Of a stretch of DNA of 14,962 nt, positions 1-6,819 are shown piece by piece. The number at the start of each line of letters is the position of its first letter. Position 1 is the first letter of the stretch. Origin of the DNA: Clostridia bacterium (GTDB lineage: Bacteria > Bacillota > Clostridia > Christensenellales > UBA1242); the NCBI GenBank assembly GCA_017964105.1, contig JAGCSP010000054.1:1-14962 (forward strand), given 5' to 3'. The notes beneath the pieces are model-generated. The model searched no databases and was not told the origin of the DNA. It saw nothing but the letters and a program-made list of their open reading frames with translations. The translations under genes and the position numbers were made by a program.

Positions 1-994
1 ACCTATGTGCTGCAAGTAATTGATTAATGCATGCACTAATTGATTTTGCCTTGCTGCTACCATGTGCTTTTACTATTAGTTTTTTGCAACCAAGCAATAC
101 TGCTCCACCTTTATTATTATAGTCAAGTGCTTTTTTAAGATTCTTAAACACTCTACCCATGAATATTACACCAACTTTTGCCCAAAAAGATGCCTTAATC
201 TCCCTTTTCATAAGGCCAAGCATTTGCAAAACAGAACCTTCTGTTGCTTTAAGCAACACATTTCCTGCAAATGCATCTGCTACAACTACATCATAACTGC
301 CACTGAGCAAATCTCTACTTTCCATATTGCCCACAAAATTAATTTCTTTGCAGTTACTAAGAAGACCATAAACTTCTTTTGTCAATTCGTTACCTTTTTC
401 TGCTTCTGTACCAACATTTACTAATGCAACTCTTGGATTTTCTACACCAAGCACGCATTTACTGTATGCACTTGCCATAATGGCGAAATGTACTAAGTTT
501 ACTGGCTTACAATCCATATTTGCGCCACTATCTACAAGCACTACACTGCCACCATCAACAGTTGGTAATATTGGGCTACATGCAGGGCGACTAACACCTG
601 GAATACGTCCAATTTTTAAAAATCCACCTGTAAGAACTGCACCTGTTGAACCAGCAGAAAGTAATCCTACATAATCTTCACTATTTTTAAGTGTATCAAA
701 TGCCTTAACAAGTGAACTATCCTTCTTTGTCCTAATTGCGACTGTAGGTTGATCATTATTTGTAATCACATCTCGCGCATCAAGAATATCATATCTACCC
801 TCTAGTTTTAGTCCCTTTAACTCTTTTTTACCAAGTTCTTTCATGATAGATGCAACTTCTTCGCTAATAACTTCTTCTTTACCTGTGAAAGTAACAAATA
901 AGTCGTCATTATTTTTCAATCCAATAAGTGCACCTTTTACTATTTCATGTGGAGCATTATCCCCACCAAATGCATCAACTAAAATTTTTATCAT
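1..994 (-). CDS. plsX: PlsX, phosphate acyltransferase (3' end cut by window edge)
   Basis: PlsX converts acyl-ACP and phosphate to acyl-phosphate, the donor PlsY uses for the first acylation of glycerol-3-phosphate in phospholipid synthesis; it is a peripheral membrane enzyme. I translated the minus strand from the ATG at 994-992. It begins MIKILVDAFGGDNAPHEIV, followed by the family blocks SAGSTGAVL, SRPACSPILPTVDGG, GTEAEKGNELTKEVYGLL, SRDLLSGSYDVVVADAFAGN and, near the edge, KAHGSS. About 331 residues are visible; PlsX is usually about 330-345, so only the last few residues are missing. The start is fixed by an AGGAG site a few bases upstream (minus strand of about 1001-1005). One small deviation: SAGSTGA where SAGNTGA is usual. 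The gene lies downstream of rpmF but has its own promoter. Identification is very secure. Confidence 0.96.
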   Translation of the reverse strand, partial: MIKILVDAFGGDNAPHEIVKGALIGLKNNDDLFVTFTGKEEVISEEVASIMKELGKKELKGLKLEGRYDILDARDVITNNDQPTVAIRTKKDSSLVKAFDTLKNSEDYVGLLSAGSTGAVLTGGFLKIGRIPGVSRPACSPILPTVDGGSVVLVDSGANMDCKPVNLVHFAIMASAYSKCVLGVENPRVALVNVGTEAEKGNELTKEVYGLLSNCKEINFVGNMESRDLLSGSYDVVVADAFAGNVLLKATEGSVLQMLGLMKREIKASFWAKVGVIFMGRVFKNLKKALDYNNKGGAVLLGCKKLIVKAHGSSKAKSISACINQLLAAHR

Positions 995-1019
995 TATATT
1001 TCTCCTAATGTATGTATAT

Positions 1020-1048
1020 GTTATACCACATAAAAATAAAAATGTAAA
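1020..1048 (-). promoter_or_regulatory. Sigma-A promoter for plsX with extended -10
   Basis: On the minus strand, -35 TTTACA (1048-1043), a 17-base spacer and -10 TATAAC (1025-1020). The -10 is preceded by TG and one base (TGGTATAAC), an extended -10. Transcription would start near 1013, leaving a leader of about 20 bases that contains the plsX AGGAG site. It lies just downstream of the rpmF terminator, so plsX can be transcribed independently of rpmF. Read from sequence match only. Confidence 0.7.
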
Positions 1049-1057
1049 TCAAACAAA

Positions 1058-1080
1058 AAAGATAGGTGTAACCTATCTTT
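1058..1080 (-). terminator. Intrinsic terminator between rpmF and plsX
   Basis: A perfect 10-base inverted repeat (AAAGATAGGT / ACCTATCTTT) with a 3-base loop. Read on the minus strand it runs directly into TTTGTTT, so it acts as a Rho-independent terminator 11 bases after the rpmF stop. The uridine run is interrupted by one G, so some read-through into plsX is possible. Confidence 0.75.
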
Positions 1081-1091
1081 ATAGTTTAAGA

Positions 1092-1283
1092 TTAAGCATT
1101 CTTCTTTTCTTTTTCTACAACAACTTTTTGCTCACCATCATAGTAACCACATTTTGGACATACTCTGTGATTTTGTTTAAGTTCGTGGCAATGTGGGCAT
1201 TCAGAAATAGAAGGTGTAGAAATCTTCCAATTTGCTTTTCTTGAATTACGCTTTGCTTTTGAAGTTTTACCCTTAGGTACCAT
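1092..1283 (-). CDS. rpmF: 50S ribosomal protein L32
   Basis: L32 is a small basic protein of the large ribosomal subunit. The 63-residue product opens MVPKGKTSKAKRNSRKANWK, the usual L32 N-terminus (more often MAVPK...). It carries two cysteine pairs, CPHC and CPKC, so this is the zinc-binding (C+) form. The tail from about residue 52 is lysine and glutamate rich. The start has a near-perfect AGGAGGTG site 5 bases upstream. An alternative-frame ORF over the same bases (to 1318) has no family similarity. In most Bacillota a DUF177 gene (ylbN) sits immediately upstream; here the 79 bases before rpmF hold only its promoter, and ackA follows upstream. Confidence 0.97.
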   Translation of the reverse strand: MVPKGKTSKAKRNSRKANWKISTPSISECPHCHELKQNHRVCPKCGYYDGEQKVVVEKEKKNA

Positions 1284-1317
1284 ATCGCACCTCCTAAATT
1301 ATTTTTATCGCTTTGCA

Positions 1318-1346
1318 ATTATAATGCATATAGCTATTTTTGTCAA
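1318..1346 (-). promoter_or_regulatory. Perfect-consensus sigma-A promoter for rpmF
   Basis: The minus strand shows -35 TTGACA (1346-1341), exactly 17 bases, then -10 TATAAT (1323-1318): a full match to the housekeeping consensus. Start of transcription is expected near 1311, with a leader of about 28 bases ending in the AGGAGGTG ribosome site. The strength suits a ribosomal protein gene. It lies in the short gap after the ackA stop, where I see no GC-rich hairpin, so ackA transcripts may also read through. Confidence 0.88.
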
Positions 1347-1362
1347 TTATATTTTTATAAAA

Positions 1363-2559
1363 TTAACGACTTTTTACAAGTTTAGCTGTTTGTTGAGCAA
1401 TTACTAATTCCTCATTTGTAGGTATTACAAATACCTTTACTTTAGAACCTTCAGCAGAAATATCTAATTCTTCGCCTCTAGAATTGCCCCAGTTTTTATC
1501 GTGATCCACTTTAATTCCTAAGAATTCAAGGCCTTCTGTTACTTGTTCTCTTAGTTCTGGTGTGTGTTCACCGCAACCTGCAGTAAATACAATTGCATCT
1601 ACCCCACCAAGAATTCCGATGTACGCACAAATATATTTTTTAATTCTGTGGCAATACATATCGAATGCAAGACGAACATCTGGACGAGACAAATTTTCAG
1701 TAATATCACGCATATCTGCCATGCCACCAGTAAGACCATATAGTCCGCTTGTTTTATTTAGCATTTTAAGGACTTCACTAACAGTTTTGTTATCTTTATT
1801 ACAAATATATTCAATAACTGCAGGGTCAAGATCTCCACTACGCGTATTCATAATTATACCTTCAAGCGGTGTAAATCCCATTGATGTATCAAAACTCTTA
1901 CCATTTTTCACCGCAGTGATACTTGCACCACTACCAATATGGCAAGATACTAAATTGATATTTTCAGGTTTTTGACCAAGCATTTTGGCAGCCCTTTGGG
2001 TTACATAGTAGTGTGATGTACCATGAGCACCATATCTACGAATTTTGAATTCATCATAATAACGTGTAGGAATTGCATATTTATATGCAAATTCTGGAAT
2101 TGACTTGTGGAAACCAATATCAAACACTGTAACATTTGGTGTGTTTGGACATACTTGCATGCATGCTTCAAGGCCTGCAATTGCACCTGGCACATGAAGT
2201 GGTGAGAAATCAACTTTTGTTTTAAAATCTTCCAAAATCTCAGGTGTCACAATGCATGGATCAAAATAACTTTCACCAACGTTAACTACTCTGTGACCAA
2301 AAGCTTCAATTTCCTTTACATCTTTAATGACACCAACATTTTTGTTTGTAAGTGTACCAAGCACAAGTTCAATAGCTTGTGTGTGATTGTAAATTGGCTT
2401 ATCAAAAATATTTTCTATGCCGTTTGCTTTGTAACGCAAAAAGCTACCTTCTTCACCAATACGCTCCACATTACCTTTTGCATACACTTCTTCTGTTTTG
2501 GTATCAATAAATTGAAATTTCAAACTACTGCTACCTGCATTAATAACTAATACTTTCAT
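1363..2559 (-). CDS. ackA: Acetate kinase
   Basis: AckA catalyses acetyl-phosphate + ADP to acetate + ATP, the ATP-yielding end step of acetate fermentation, in the cytoplasm. At 398 residues it is normal length. Residues matching the known catalytic set are present: N7, R90 (in GHRVVNVGES), D147, H179 (in GAHGTSH), R240 (in NTRSGDLDP) and E383 (in PTNEE). These correspond to N7, R91, D148, H180, R241 and E384 of the Methanosarcina enzyme. Two motif variants: VFDIGFH where VFDTAFH is usual, and TAGCGEH (about 327-332) where TAGIGEN is usual, both near substrate sites. The start ATG overlaps the pta stop (ATGA), so the two genes are translationally coupled; the GGAG ribosome site lies inside the end of pta. 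Confidence 0.97.
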   Translation of the reverse strand: MKVLVINAGSSSLKFQFIDTKTEEVYAKGNVERIGEEGSFLRYKANGIENIFDKPIYNHTQAIELVLGTLTNKNVGVIKDVKEIEAFGHRVVNVGESYFDPCIVTPEILEDFKTKVDFSPLHVPGAIAGLEACMQVCPNTPNVTVFDIGFHKSIPEFAYKYAIPTRYYDEFKIRRYGAHGTSHYYVTQRAAKMLGQKPENINLVSCHIGSGASITAVKNGKSFDTSMGFTPLEGIIMNTRSGDLDPAVIEYICNKDNKTVSEVLKMLNKTSGLYGLTGGMADMRDITENLSRPDVRLAFDMYCHRIKKYICAYIGILGGVDAIVFTAGCGEHTPELREQVTEGLEFLGIKVDHDKNWGNSRGEELDISAEGSKVKVFVIPTNEELVIAQQTAKLVKSR

Positions 2560-3539
2560 TTATTTTCTCCTTCTATTGCTGTTGCCGCAATTATTAAAAC
2601 TATTTCATCCTTATTTGCGCCTCTGCTAATATCATTTACTGGGCGTCTCAATCCTTGAATTAGTGGACCAATAGCTTTGTATCCACCAAGTTTGCTTACT
2701 AATTTATATCCTATATTCCCGCTATCGAGATTTGGGAATATAAATGTATTTGCAACATTTATTAATTTGCAATCTTTAAACTTTAATTTTCTAGTTACAC
2801 TATCAAGTGCGGCATCAACTTGCATCTCTCCATCATAACTAAAATCAACCTTTTCTCTACGCAATAATTGCACTGCATCACGCACTTTTTGTGCACTGTC
2901 ACCTTTGCCACTACCATTGGTGGAATAAGACAATAAGGCAATGTTTGGGTCAACACCAACATACTTTTTGACAGAAAGTGCCGTTTGTTTGGTTATTTGA
3001 ACTAATTCACTTGCATTTGGATCAAGGTTCAAAGCACAGTCTGACATTGTGATAACATTCCCATCTTTTACTAAAAACATTACACTACTTACAAGACCAC
3101 CTTCGACCTTACCTTTGATTATTTGAAGTGCTGGACGCAACACGTCAGATGTGGAATTTTCTGCGCCAGCAGTCATACCATCAGCGTATCCTAGTTCCAC
3201 AAGCATTGTGCCAAAATACAATTCATTAGCAACAAGCTTTTGAGCGTCATCTAGTGTTACACCTTTTTCTTTGCGTTTTTCATATAATGTGTTTGCAAGT
3301 GTGGGTATTAGATCACTACTAGTTATGTCAATTACCTTGATACTATCACCATTGTCGTATTTATTTAAGTTTGATGACTTTGCTAGCAGAATGACTTTTA
3401 CAATCCCTTTCTCCGCACATTCAAGTCCAGCAGCAAGTACCCTTTCAGAATATTCTGCTTCTGGCAATACAATTGTTTTTTGTAGTGCGCTTGCTTTGGC
3501 AATAATTGTGGCTTCAAAACTATTGTGTAAAGCTGTCAT
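2556..3539 (-). CDS. pta: Phosphate acetyltransferase
   Basis: Pta interconverts acetyl-CoA and acetyl-phosphate, feeding AckA for ATP and acetate production. The 327-residue product is the short single-domain form typical of Gram-positives, with no N-terminal DRTGG/P-loop extension. Diagnostic stretches are VLPEAEYSERVL near the N-terminus, ADGMTAGAENSTSDVLRPAL in the middle, SDCALNLDP, LLSYSTNGSGKG, and at the C-terminus NTFIFPNLDSGNIGYKL and IGPLIQGLRRPVNDISRG. Start is the ATG at 3539 with an AAGGA site about 7 bases before it. It is first in a pta-ackA operon (4-base overlap) and faces away from tmcAL across 143 bases. I could not find a convincing -35/-10 pair for pta; a TATACAAT-like -10 near 3576-3583 is the best weak candidate. 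Confidence 0.96.
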   Translation of the reverse strand: MTALHNSFEATIIAKASALQKTIVLPEAEYSERVLAAGLECAEKGIVKVILLAKSSNLNKYDNGDSIKVIDITSSDLIPTLANTLYEKRKEKGVTLDDAQKLVANELYFGTMLVELGYADGMTAGAENSTSDVLRPALQIIKGKVEGGLVSSVMFLVKDGNVITMSDCALNLDPNASELVQITKQTALSVKKYVGVDPNIALLSYSTNGSGKGDSAQKVRDAVQLLRREKVDFSYDGEMQVDAALDSVTRKLKFKDCKLINVANTFIFPNLDSGNIGYKLVSKLGGYKAIGPLIQGLRRPVNDISRGANKDEIVLIIAATAIEGENK

Positions 3540-3610
3540 AATCGTTCCTTTTATTTAAAATTATTTGCTTTAATAAGCACATATATTGTATAATGTTATT
3601 GTCTAAAAAA

Positions 3611-3639
3611 TTGACTTTAATCATTACACAAAATATGAT
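3611..3639 (+). promoter_or_regulatory. Sigma-A promoter for tmcAL
   Basis: TTGACT (3611-3616), a 17-base spacer and TATGAT (3634-3639), predicting a transcript start near 3646 and a leader of about 37 bases. The ribosome site AGGGG is at 3671-3675, 7 bases before the ATG. The divergent pta transcript must start within the same 143-base gap. Confidence 0.75.
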
Positions 3640-3682
3640 ACTATATTTTTTGAAATAAGTAAAATAATACAGGGGTATAATC

Positions 3683-4936
3683 ATGAAAATATGTGCTATT
3701 ATTTGTGAATACAATCCATTTCATTATGGTCATTTGCGCAATATGCAAGAAGCAAAAGAAAAATCTAAAGCAGATGCAGTAATGTGCATCCTTGGTGGCA
3801 ACTTTACACAACGTGCAGAGCCAGCAATAGCTAATAAATATGTTAGAGCAACTATGGCGCTAGAAGCAGGTGCCGATATTGTAGTGCAATTGCCTACAGC
3901 ATATGCATGCTCTTCGGCAGAAATATTTGCACTTGCAGGTGTAAAAATCGCCAATAGTTTTAGCAATGTTACACACTTAGCATTTGGTTGTGAATCTGAA
4001 AACCATGCCATACTCCAAGAAGTAGCTTCATACCTTGCAAAAGAACCCAAAGAATACAAAGAAGCACTTGCTAAATATTTGGAACTAGGTAACTCAATGG
4101 TGTTGTCAAGACAAAAGGCAATTGAAGAACTAATTAAGAATGGCAAAGCACAATTTAGCCAAATTACAGAAACTATGGAATTATTACAAAAACCAAACAA
4201 CATTCTTGCAATTGAATACCTAAAAGCCTTGATTAATACAGATAGCAAGATTGAGCCTGTATTTATCACACGTGGTGAAAGTGAACATCACAGCGAAGAC
4301 GTGAATGGTAAAGACACATCTGCCACAGCAATAAGGGCACGCCTACAAAAAAGCGAAAAAGTTAAAAAAATCAAAAAACTTGTTCCAAAAAGTACATACA
4401 ATATTCTCAAAGAAGAAATCAAAACTTTTGGACTACCAGATCAAGAGTTGTTTAACAACTTATGTATGTATGTATTAAAAACAAGCACCGCGGAAGATTA
4501 TTTAAAAGTATTTGACATAAACGAAGGCCTTGAAAATAGATTTGTAGAAGCATGCAAAGACATTAAAGATTTAAATGATCTTTTGCTAGAAGTAAAAAGT
4601 AAACGTTACACTTACACAAGATTAAAAAGAATTGTGCTTAGAATGTTGCTTGGCATACAAAAGGATGTAATTGAAAGCATTTACTCAATAGATAAATTAC
4701 CATACATAAAAGTTTTGGGATTTAATAGCGAAAATAATACACTATTATCAGAAGTAAATGCCAATACAAACCTAATTATTCGTAATAGTAATGTTGTAGA
4801 AAAACCAAGCAAACTATATAAAGAATTAGCTGCTATTGAGGATAGAAGTAACGTTGTATATAACCTATTATTAAAGAAAAGCAAAGGCACACCAAAATAC
4901 TCACCAGATTTACTCACAAAAACCATTAAGTTATAA
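3683..4936 (+). CDS. tmcAL: tRNA(Met) cytidine acetate ligase TmcAL (YlbM)
   Basis: TmcAL makes N4-acetylcytidine at wobble position 34 of elongator tRNA-Met, using ATP and free acetate through an acetyl-AMP intermediate, which helps AUG/AUA discrimination. The 417 residues fit the family (about 400). The N-terminal nucleotidyltransferase-like fold shows EYNPFHYGH (residues 9-17, the HxGH motif). It continues GGNFTQRAEPAIANKYVR, VVQLPTAYACSSAEIFA and the SATAIR stretch. The C-terminal half has KSKRYTYTRLKRI, a strongly conserved tRNA-side block. Start: ATG at 3683 with AGGGG upstream. It is divergent from pta-ackA, whose product, acetate, is its co-substrate. It ends at a shared terminator with the convergent patatin gene. 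A 179-residue ORF antisense to it is a shadow. Confidence 0.95.
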   Translation: MKICAIICEYNPFHYGHLRNMQEAKEKSKADAVMCILGGNFTQRAEPAIANKYVRATMALEAGADIVVQLPTAYACSSAEIFALAGVKIANSFSNVTHLAFGCESENHAILQEVASYLAKEPKEYKEALAKYLELGNSMVLSRQKAIEELIKNGKAQFSQITETMELLQKPNNILAIEYLKALINTDSKIEPVFITRGESEHHSEDVNGKDTSATAIRARLQKSEKVKKIKKLVPKSTYNILKEEIKTFGLPDQELFNNLCMYVLKTSTAEDYLKVFDINEGLENRFVEACKDIKDLNDLLLEVKSKRYTYTRLKRIVLRMLLGIQKDVIESIYSIDKLPYIKVLGFNSENNTLLSEVNANTNLIIRNSNVVEKPSKLYKELAAIEDRSNVVYNLLLKKSKGTPKYSPDLLTKTIKL

Positions 4937-4937
4937 T

Positions 4938-4965
4938 AAAAAGCACGAAACTATTCGTGCTTTTT
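4938..4965. terminator. Bidirectional terminator, tmcAL / patatin gene
   Basis: Inverted repeat with a GCACGAA / TTCGTGC core (4943-4949 and 4954-4960), flanked by five A and at least five T so both strands end in a U-run. The 4-base loop (4950-4953) holds the stop codon of the minus-strand patatin gene. It starts immediately after the tmcAL stop, so it ends both convergent transcripts. Confidence 0.88.
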
Positions 4966-5772
4966 TGTTTGTTTTAGTTTAATACCATTTTTTGCAAGAA
5001 CTTTTAGTATTTGTGGCATTGCATCAATTGTAGCAAGTCTACCCTTTTCTATAATATCTTCTGTAGATTCTTTATGAAACACATATTGCTTATGATCTTT
5101 TAAGTCCGGCGTGATAATCACATCACATGGCTCATTTGGTGTTTGCAATTTTTGAATTTGTTGTTGCATTATGAGCAGTGATTGTGTAACAGAGCCAAAT
5201 AACGAATTTACATTTTCATCAAAAATTGACTTTGATATTACATCCACGGCAATAATTACATCATAGCCCATATTCTTTGCAATATCACATGCCATATTAT
5301 CAAGTATTCCACCATCAACTAGTGTCATGCCTTGATATTTAACAGGTGCAAATACAGCAGGCACACTCATTGAACTACGAACAGCAGTAATCAAATTGCC
5401 ACTTTTGAATACATGTGTAGAGCATGTGAGAAGGTCTACGGCATTGCATACAAAAGTAATTGGCAAATCTTCAATATTCTCATATTTGTATACCGGTTTT
5501 AAAAATTTAGTAATTCTTGAACCTGAAAGCAATCCTTTGAGATTAACATTAAAATCGTACATCTTGCTCATTTTCATGCTTGTGCTAAGTTCTGTGAGTT
5601 CTTGCACACTTTTACCAGCAGCAAAACCTGCTCCAACAACAGCACCCATTGACGTGCCCACAATACAATCAATTGGCACATTATTTTTTTGCAATATATC
5701 AATTACACCAATATGAGCAAAACCAAGTGCTCCGCCACCACCAAGCACAAGTGCTACTTTTTTTGTTTTCAT
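4951..5772 (-). CDS. Patatin-like phospholipase / serine hydrolase (YlbK/RssA type)
   Basis: Predicted cytoplasmic serine acyl-hydrolase with a Ser-Asp dyad; the substrate is unknown, probably lipid acyl esters. I start it at the ATG at 5772 (273 residues, MKTKKVALVLGGGG) because AGGGG lies just upstream; a start 16 codons earlier would read through the promoter region. The nucleophile is S41 in GTSMG (39-43) and the catalytic aspartate is D153 in DGG (153-155), with VPAVFAPV before it. One oddity: the glycine-rich oxyanion loop reads GGGGALG (11-17), with Leu where patatins normally have Arg or Lys (GGGARG). In Bacillus the similar gene ylbK also sits between ylbJ and ylbM, so this is its likely counterpart. 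Start codons of this gene and ylbJ are only 34 bases apart. Confidence 0.9.
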   Translation of the reverse strand: MKTKKVALVLGGGGALGFAHIGVIDILQKNNVPIDCIVGTSMGAVVGAGFAAGKSVQELTELSTSMKMSKMYDFNVNLKGLLSGSRITKFLKPVYKYENIEDLPITFVCNAVDLLTCSTHVFKSGNLITAVRSSMSVPAVFAPVKYQGMTLVDGGILDNMACDIAKNMGYDVIIAVDVISKSIFDENVNSLFGSVTQSLLIMQQQIQKLQTPNEPCDVIITPDLKDHKQYVFHKESTEDIIEKGRLATIDAMPQILKVLAKNGIKLKQTKKHE

Positions 5773-5798
5773 AAACACCCCTATTATAATCATATAAT
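5769..5798 (+). promoter_or_regulatory. Possible sigma-E type sporulation promoter for ylbJ
   Basis: TCATAAA (5769-5775), 15 bases, then CATATAAT (5791-5798). The Bacillus mother-cell sigma-E consensus as I recall it is kmATAtt, 14-15 bases, CATACAnT, so the -10 differs at one base and the -35 at its last two. The -10 also contains TATAAT, but no sigma-A -35 lies at 17 bases. Transcription would start within a few bases of the ylbJ ATG (5807). Known Bacillus ylbJ is sigma-E controlled. Tentative. Confidence 0.45.
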
Positions 5799-5806
5799 AA
5801 CATAAA

Positions 5807-6784
5807 ATGACCAAAAGCAATAAAAAATTTAGTATATTTTATAGTAATTCTTTAATATTTATTGTGATATGTGCAATTATCACAATGTATTTACTAAACC
5901 CAAACGAATATATTGCAGCGGGCGTAAATGGACTGAATGTATGGGCTTATAAATTGGTTCCTACACTATTGCCTTTTATGATATTCACAAAATTGTTGAT
6001 AACTACAGGGATACCTGACATATTTGGAAACACATTATCAAGATATACCACCAAAATATATGGCGCGCCAGGATGCGGTAGTTATGTGTACATACTTTCA
6101 GCACTTTCAGGTTATCCAATGAACGCAAAACTGATATGCGACTTATATAACTGCAATAAAATAAATACTATGGAAGCAAAACAAATATTTTCATTTACTT
6201 CTACTTCTGGCCCTACGTTTATTATTGCCACAATTGGTATTGCTATATTCAACAATTTTAAGCTTGGAATACTTGTGCTAATTTGTCATATGATTGGTAC
6301 TTTATTTAATGGACTATTATATAGAAAAAAGTTGAATAATAACAATAATTTATTAGTTAAAACTAATAACTATGACACACAAAGTATTGTTGGCGATAGC
6401 ATAAATAGCATGCTAATGATTTGTGCTTATATAATAATTTTTTTCATTCTTATTACCATGCTAAATAATACAAATTTTTATAATTTGATTATACATTTTA
6501 TTTCAACTTTATTTAACGCAGACGCAAGTGTTGTTACCTCATTACTTAATGGCTCTGTAGAAATTACGCGTGGATGCATTGACCTAGCAAACTGCGCTGT
6601 TGGATTTGATACTAAGGTTATAGTTTTGACTGCAATAATTTCATTTGGTGGACTATCAACAATCATGCAATCTTACTCATTTGTAAAACGCGCCGGCATA
6701 AAATTTGGCAATATTCTTCTTATGAAATTTACACAATGCATTATTTCTACAATAGTTGCAATAGCACTTTTATTGATATTTTAA
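5807..6784 (+). CDS. ylbJ: Sporulation integral membrane protein YlbJ
   Basis: YlbJ is a multi-pass membrane protein of the nucleoside-recognition/Gate fold family, made in the mother cell and needed for heat-resistant spores in Bacillus; its transported or sensed molecule is not established. The 325-residue product is shorter than the Bacillus protein (about 400). Hydrophobic segments lie roughly at residues 8-28, 45-66, 90-108, 135-165, 200-222, 265-288 and 305-325. Recognisable blocks are the early LVPTLLPFMIF, then SALSGYPMNAKLICDLY and the FTSTSGPTFI loop, and near the end ISFGGLSTIMQS. The ATG at 5807 has no ribosome site, yet the next in-frame GTG/ATG codons fall inside the first membrane helix and also lack one. 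The gene is divergent from the patatin gene and ends at a bidirectional terminator. Confidence 0.88.
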   Translation: MTKSNKKFSIFYSNSLIFIVICAIITMYLLNPNEYIAAGVNGLNVWAYKLVPTLLPFMIFTKLLITTGIPDIFGNTLSRYTTKIYGAPGCGSYVYILSALSGYPMNAKLICDLYNCNKINTMEAKQIFSFTSTSGPTFIIATIGIAIFNNFKLGILVLICHMIGTLFNGLLYRKKLNNNNNLLVKTNNYDTQSIVGDSINSMLMICAYIIIFFILITMLNNTNFYNLIIHFISTLFNADASVVTSLLNGSVEITRGCIDLANCAVGFDTKVIVLTAIISFGGLSTIMQSYSFVKRAGIKFGNILLMKFTQCIISTIVAIALLLIF

Positions 6785-6793
6785 TATACACAA

Positions 6794-6819
6794 AAAAATG
6801 GCTTATTTAAGCCATTTTT
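6794..6819. terminator. Bidirectional terminator, ylbJ / unknown gene
   Basis: A 12-base inverted repeat with ATGGCTTA / TAAGCCAT core (6798-6805 and 6808-6815), nominal 2-base loop, A-run on the left and T-run on the right, so it can end transcription from both sides. It begins 9 bases after the ylbJ stop, and its right arm covers two bases of the stop codon of the minus-strand gene (6818-6820). Confidence 0.85.

Noticed and set aside
843..1244. 133-residue plus-strand ORF across plsX and rpmF
   Set aside because: Antisense to two certain genes and to a terminator; low-complexity Phe/Leu/Ile stretch.
1115..1318. 67-residue minus-strand ORF overlapping rpmF
   Set aside because: Wrong frame of rpmF; its start overlaps the rpmF -10, and the L32 frame has the ribosome site and zinc cysteines.
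3730..4269. 179-residue minus-strand ORF
   Set aside because: It lies wholly antisense to tmcAL, has no ribosome site or family similarity, and reflects codon bias of the real gene.
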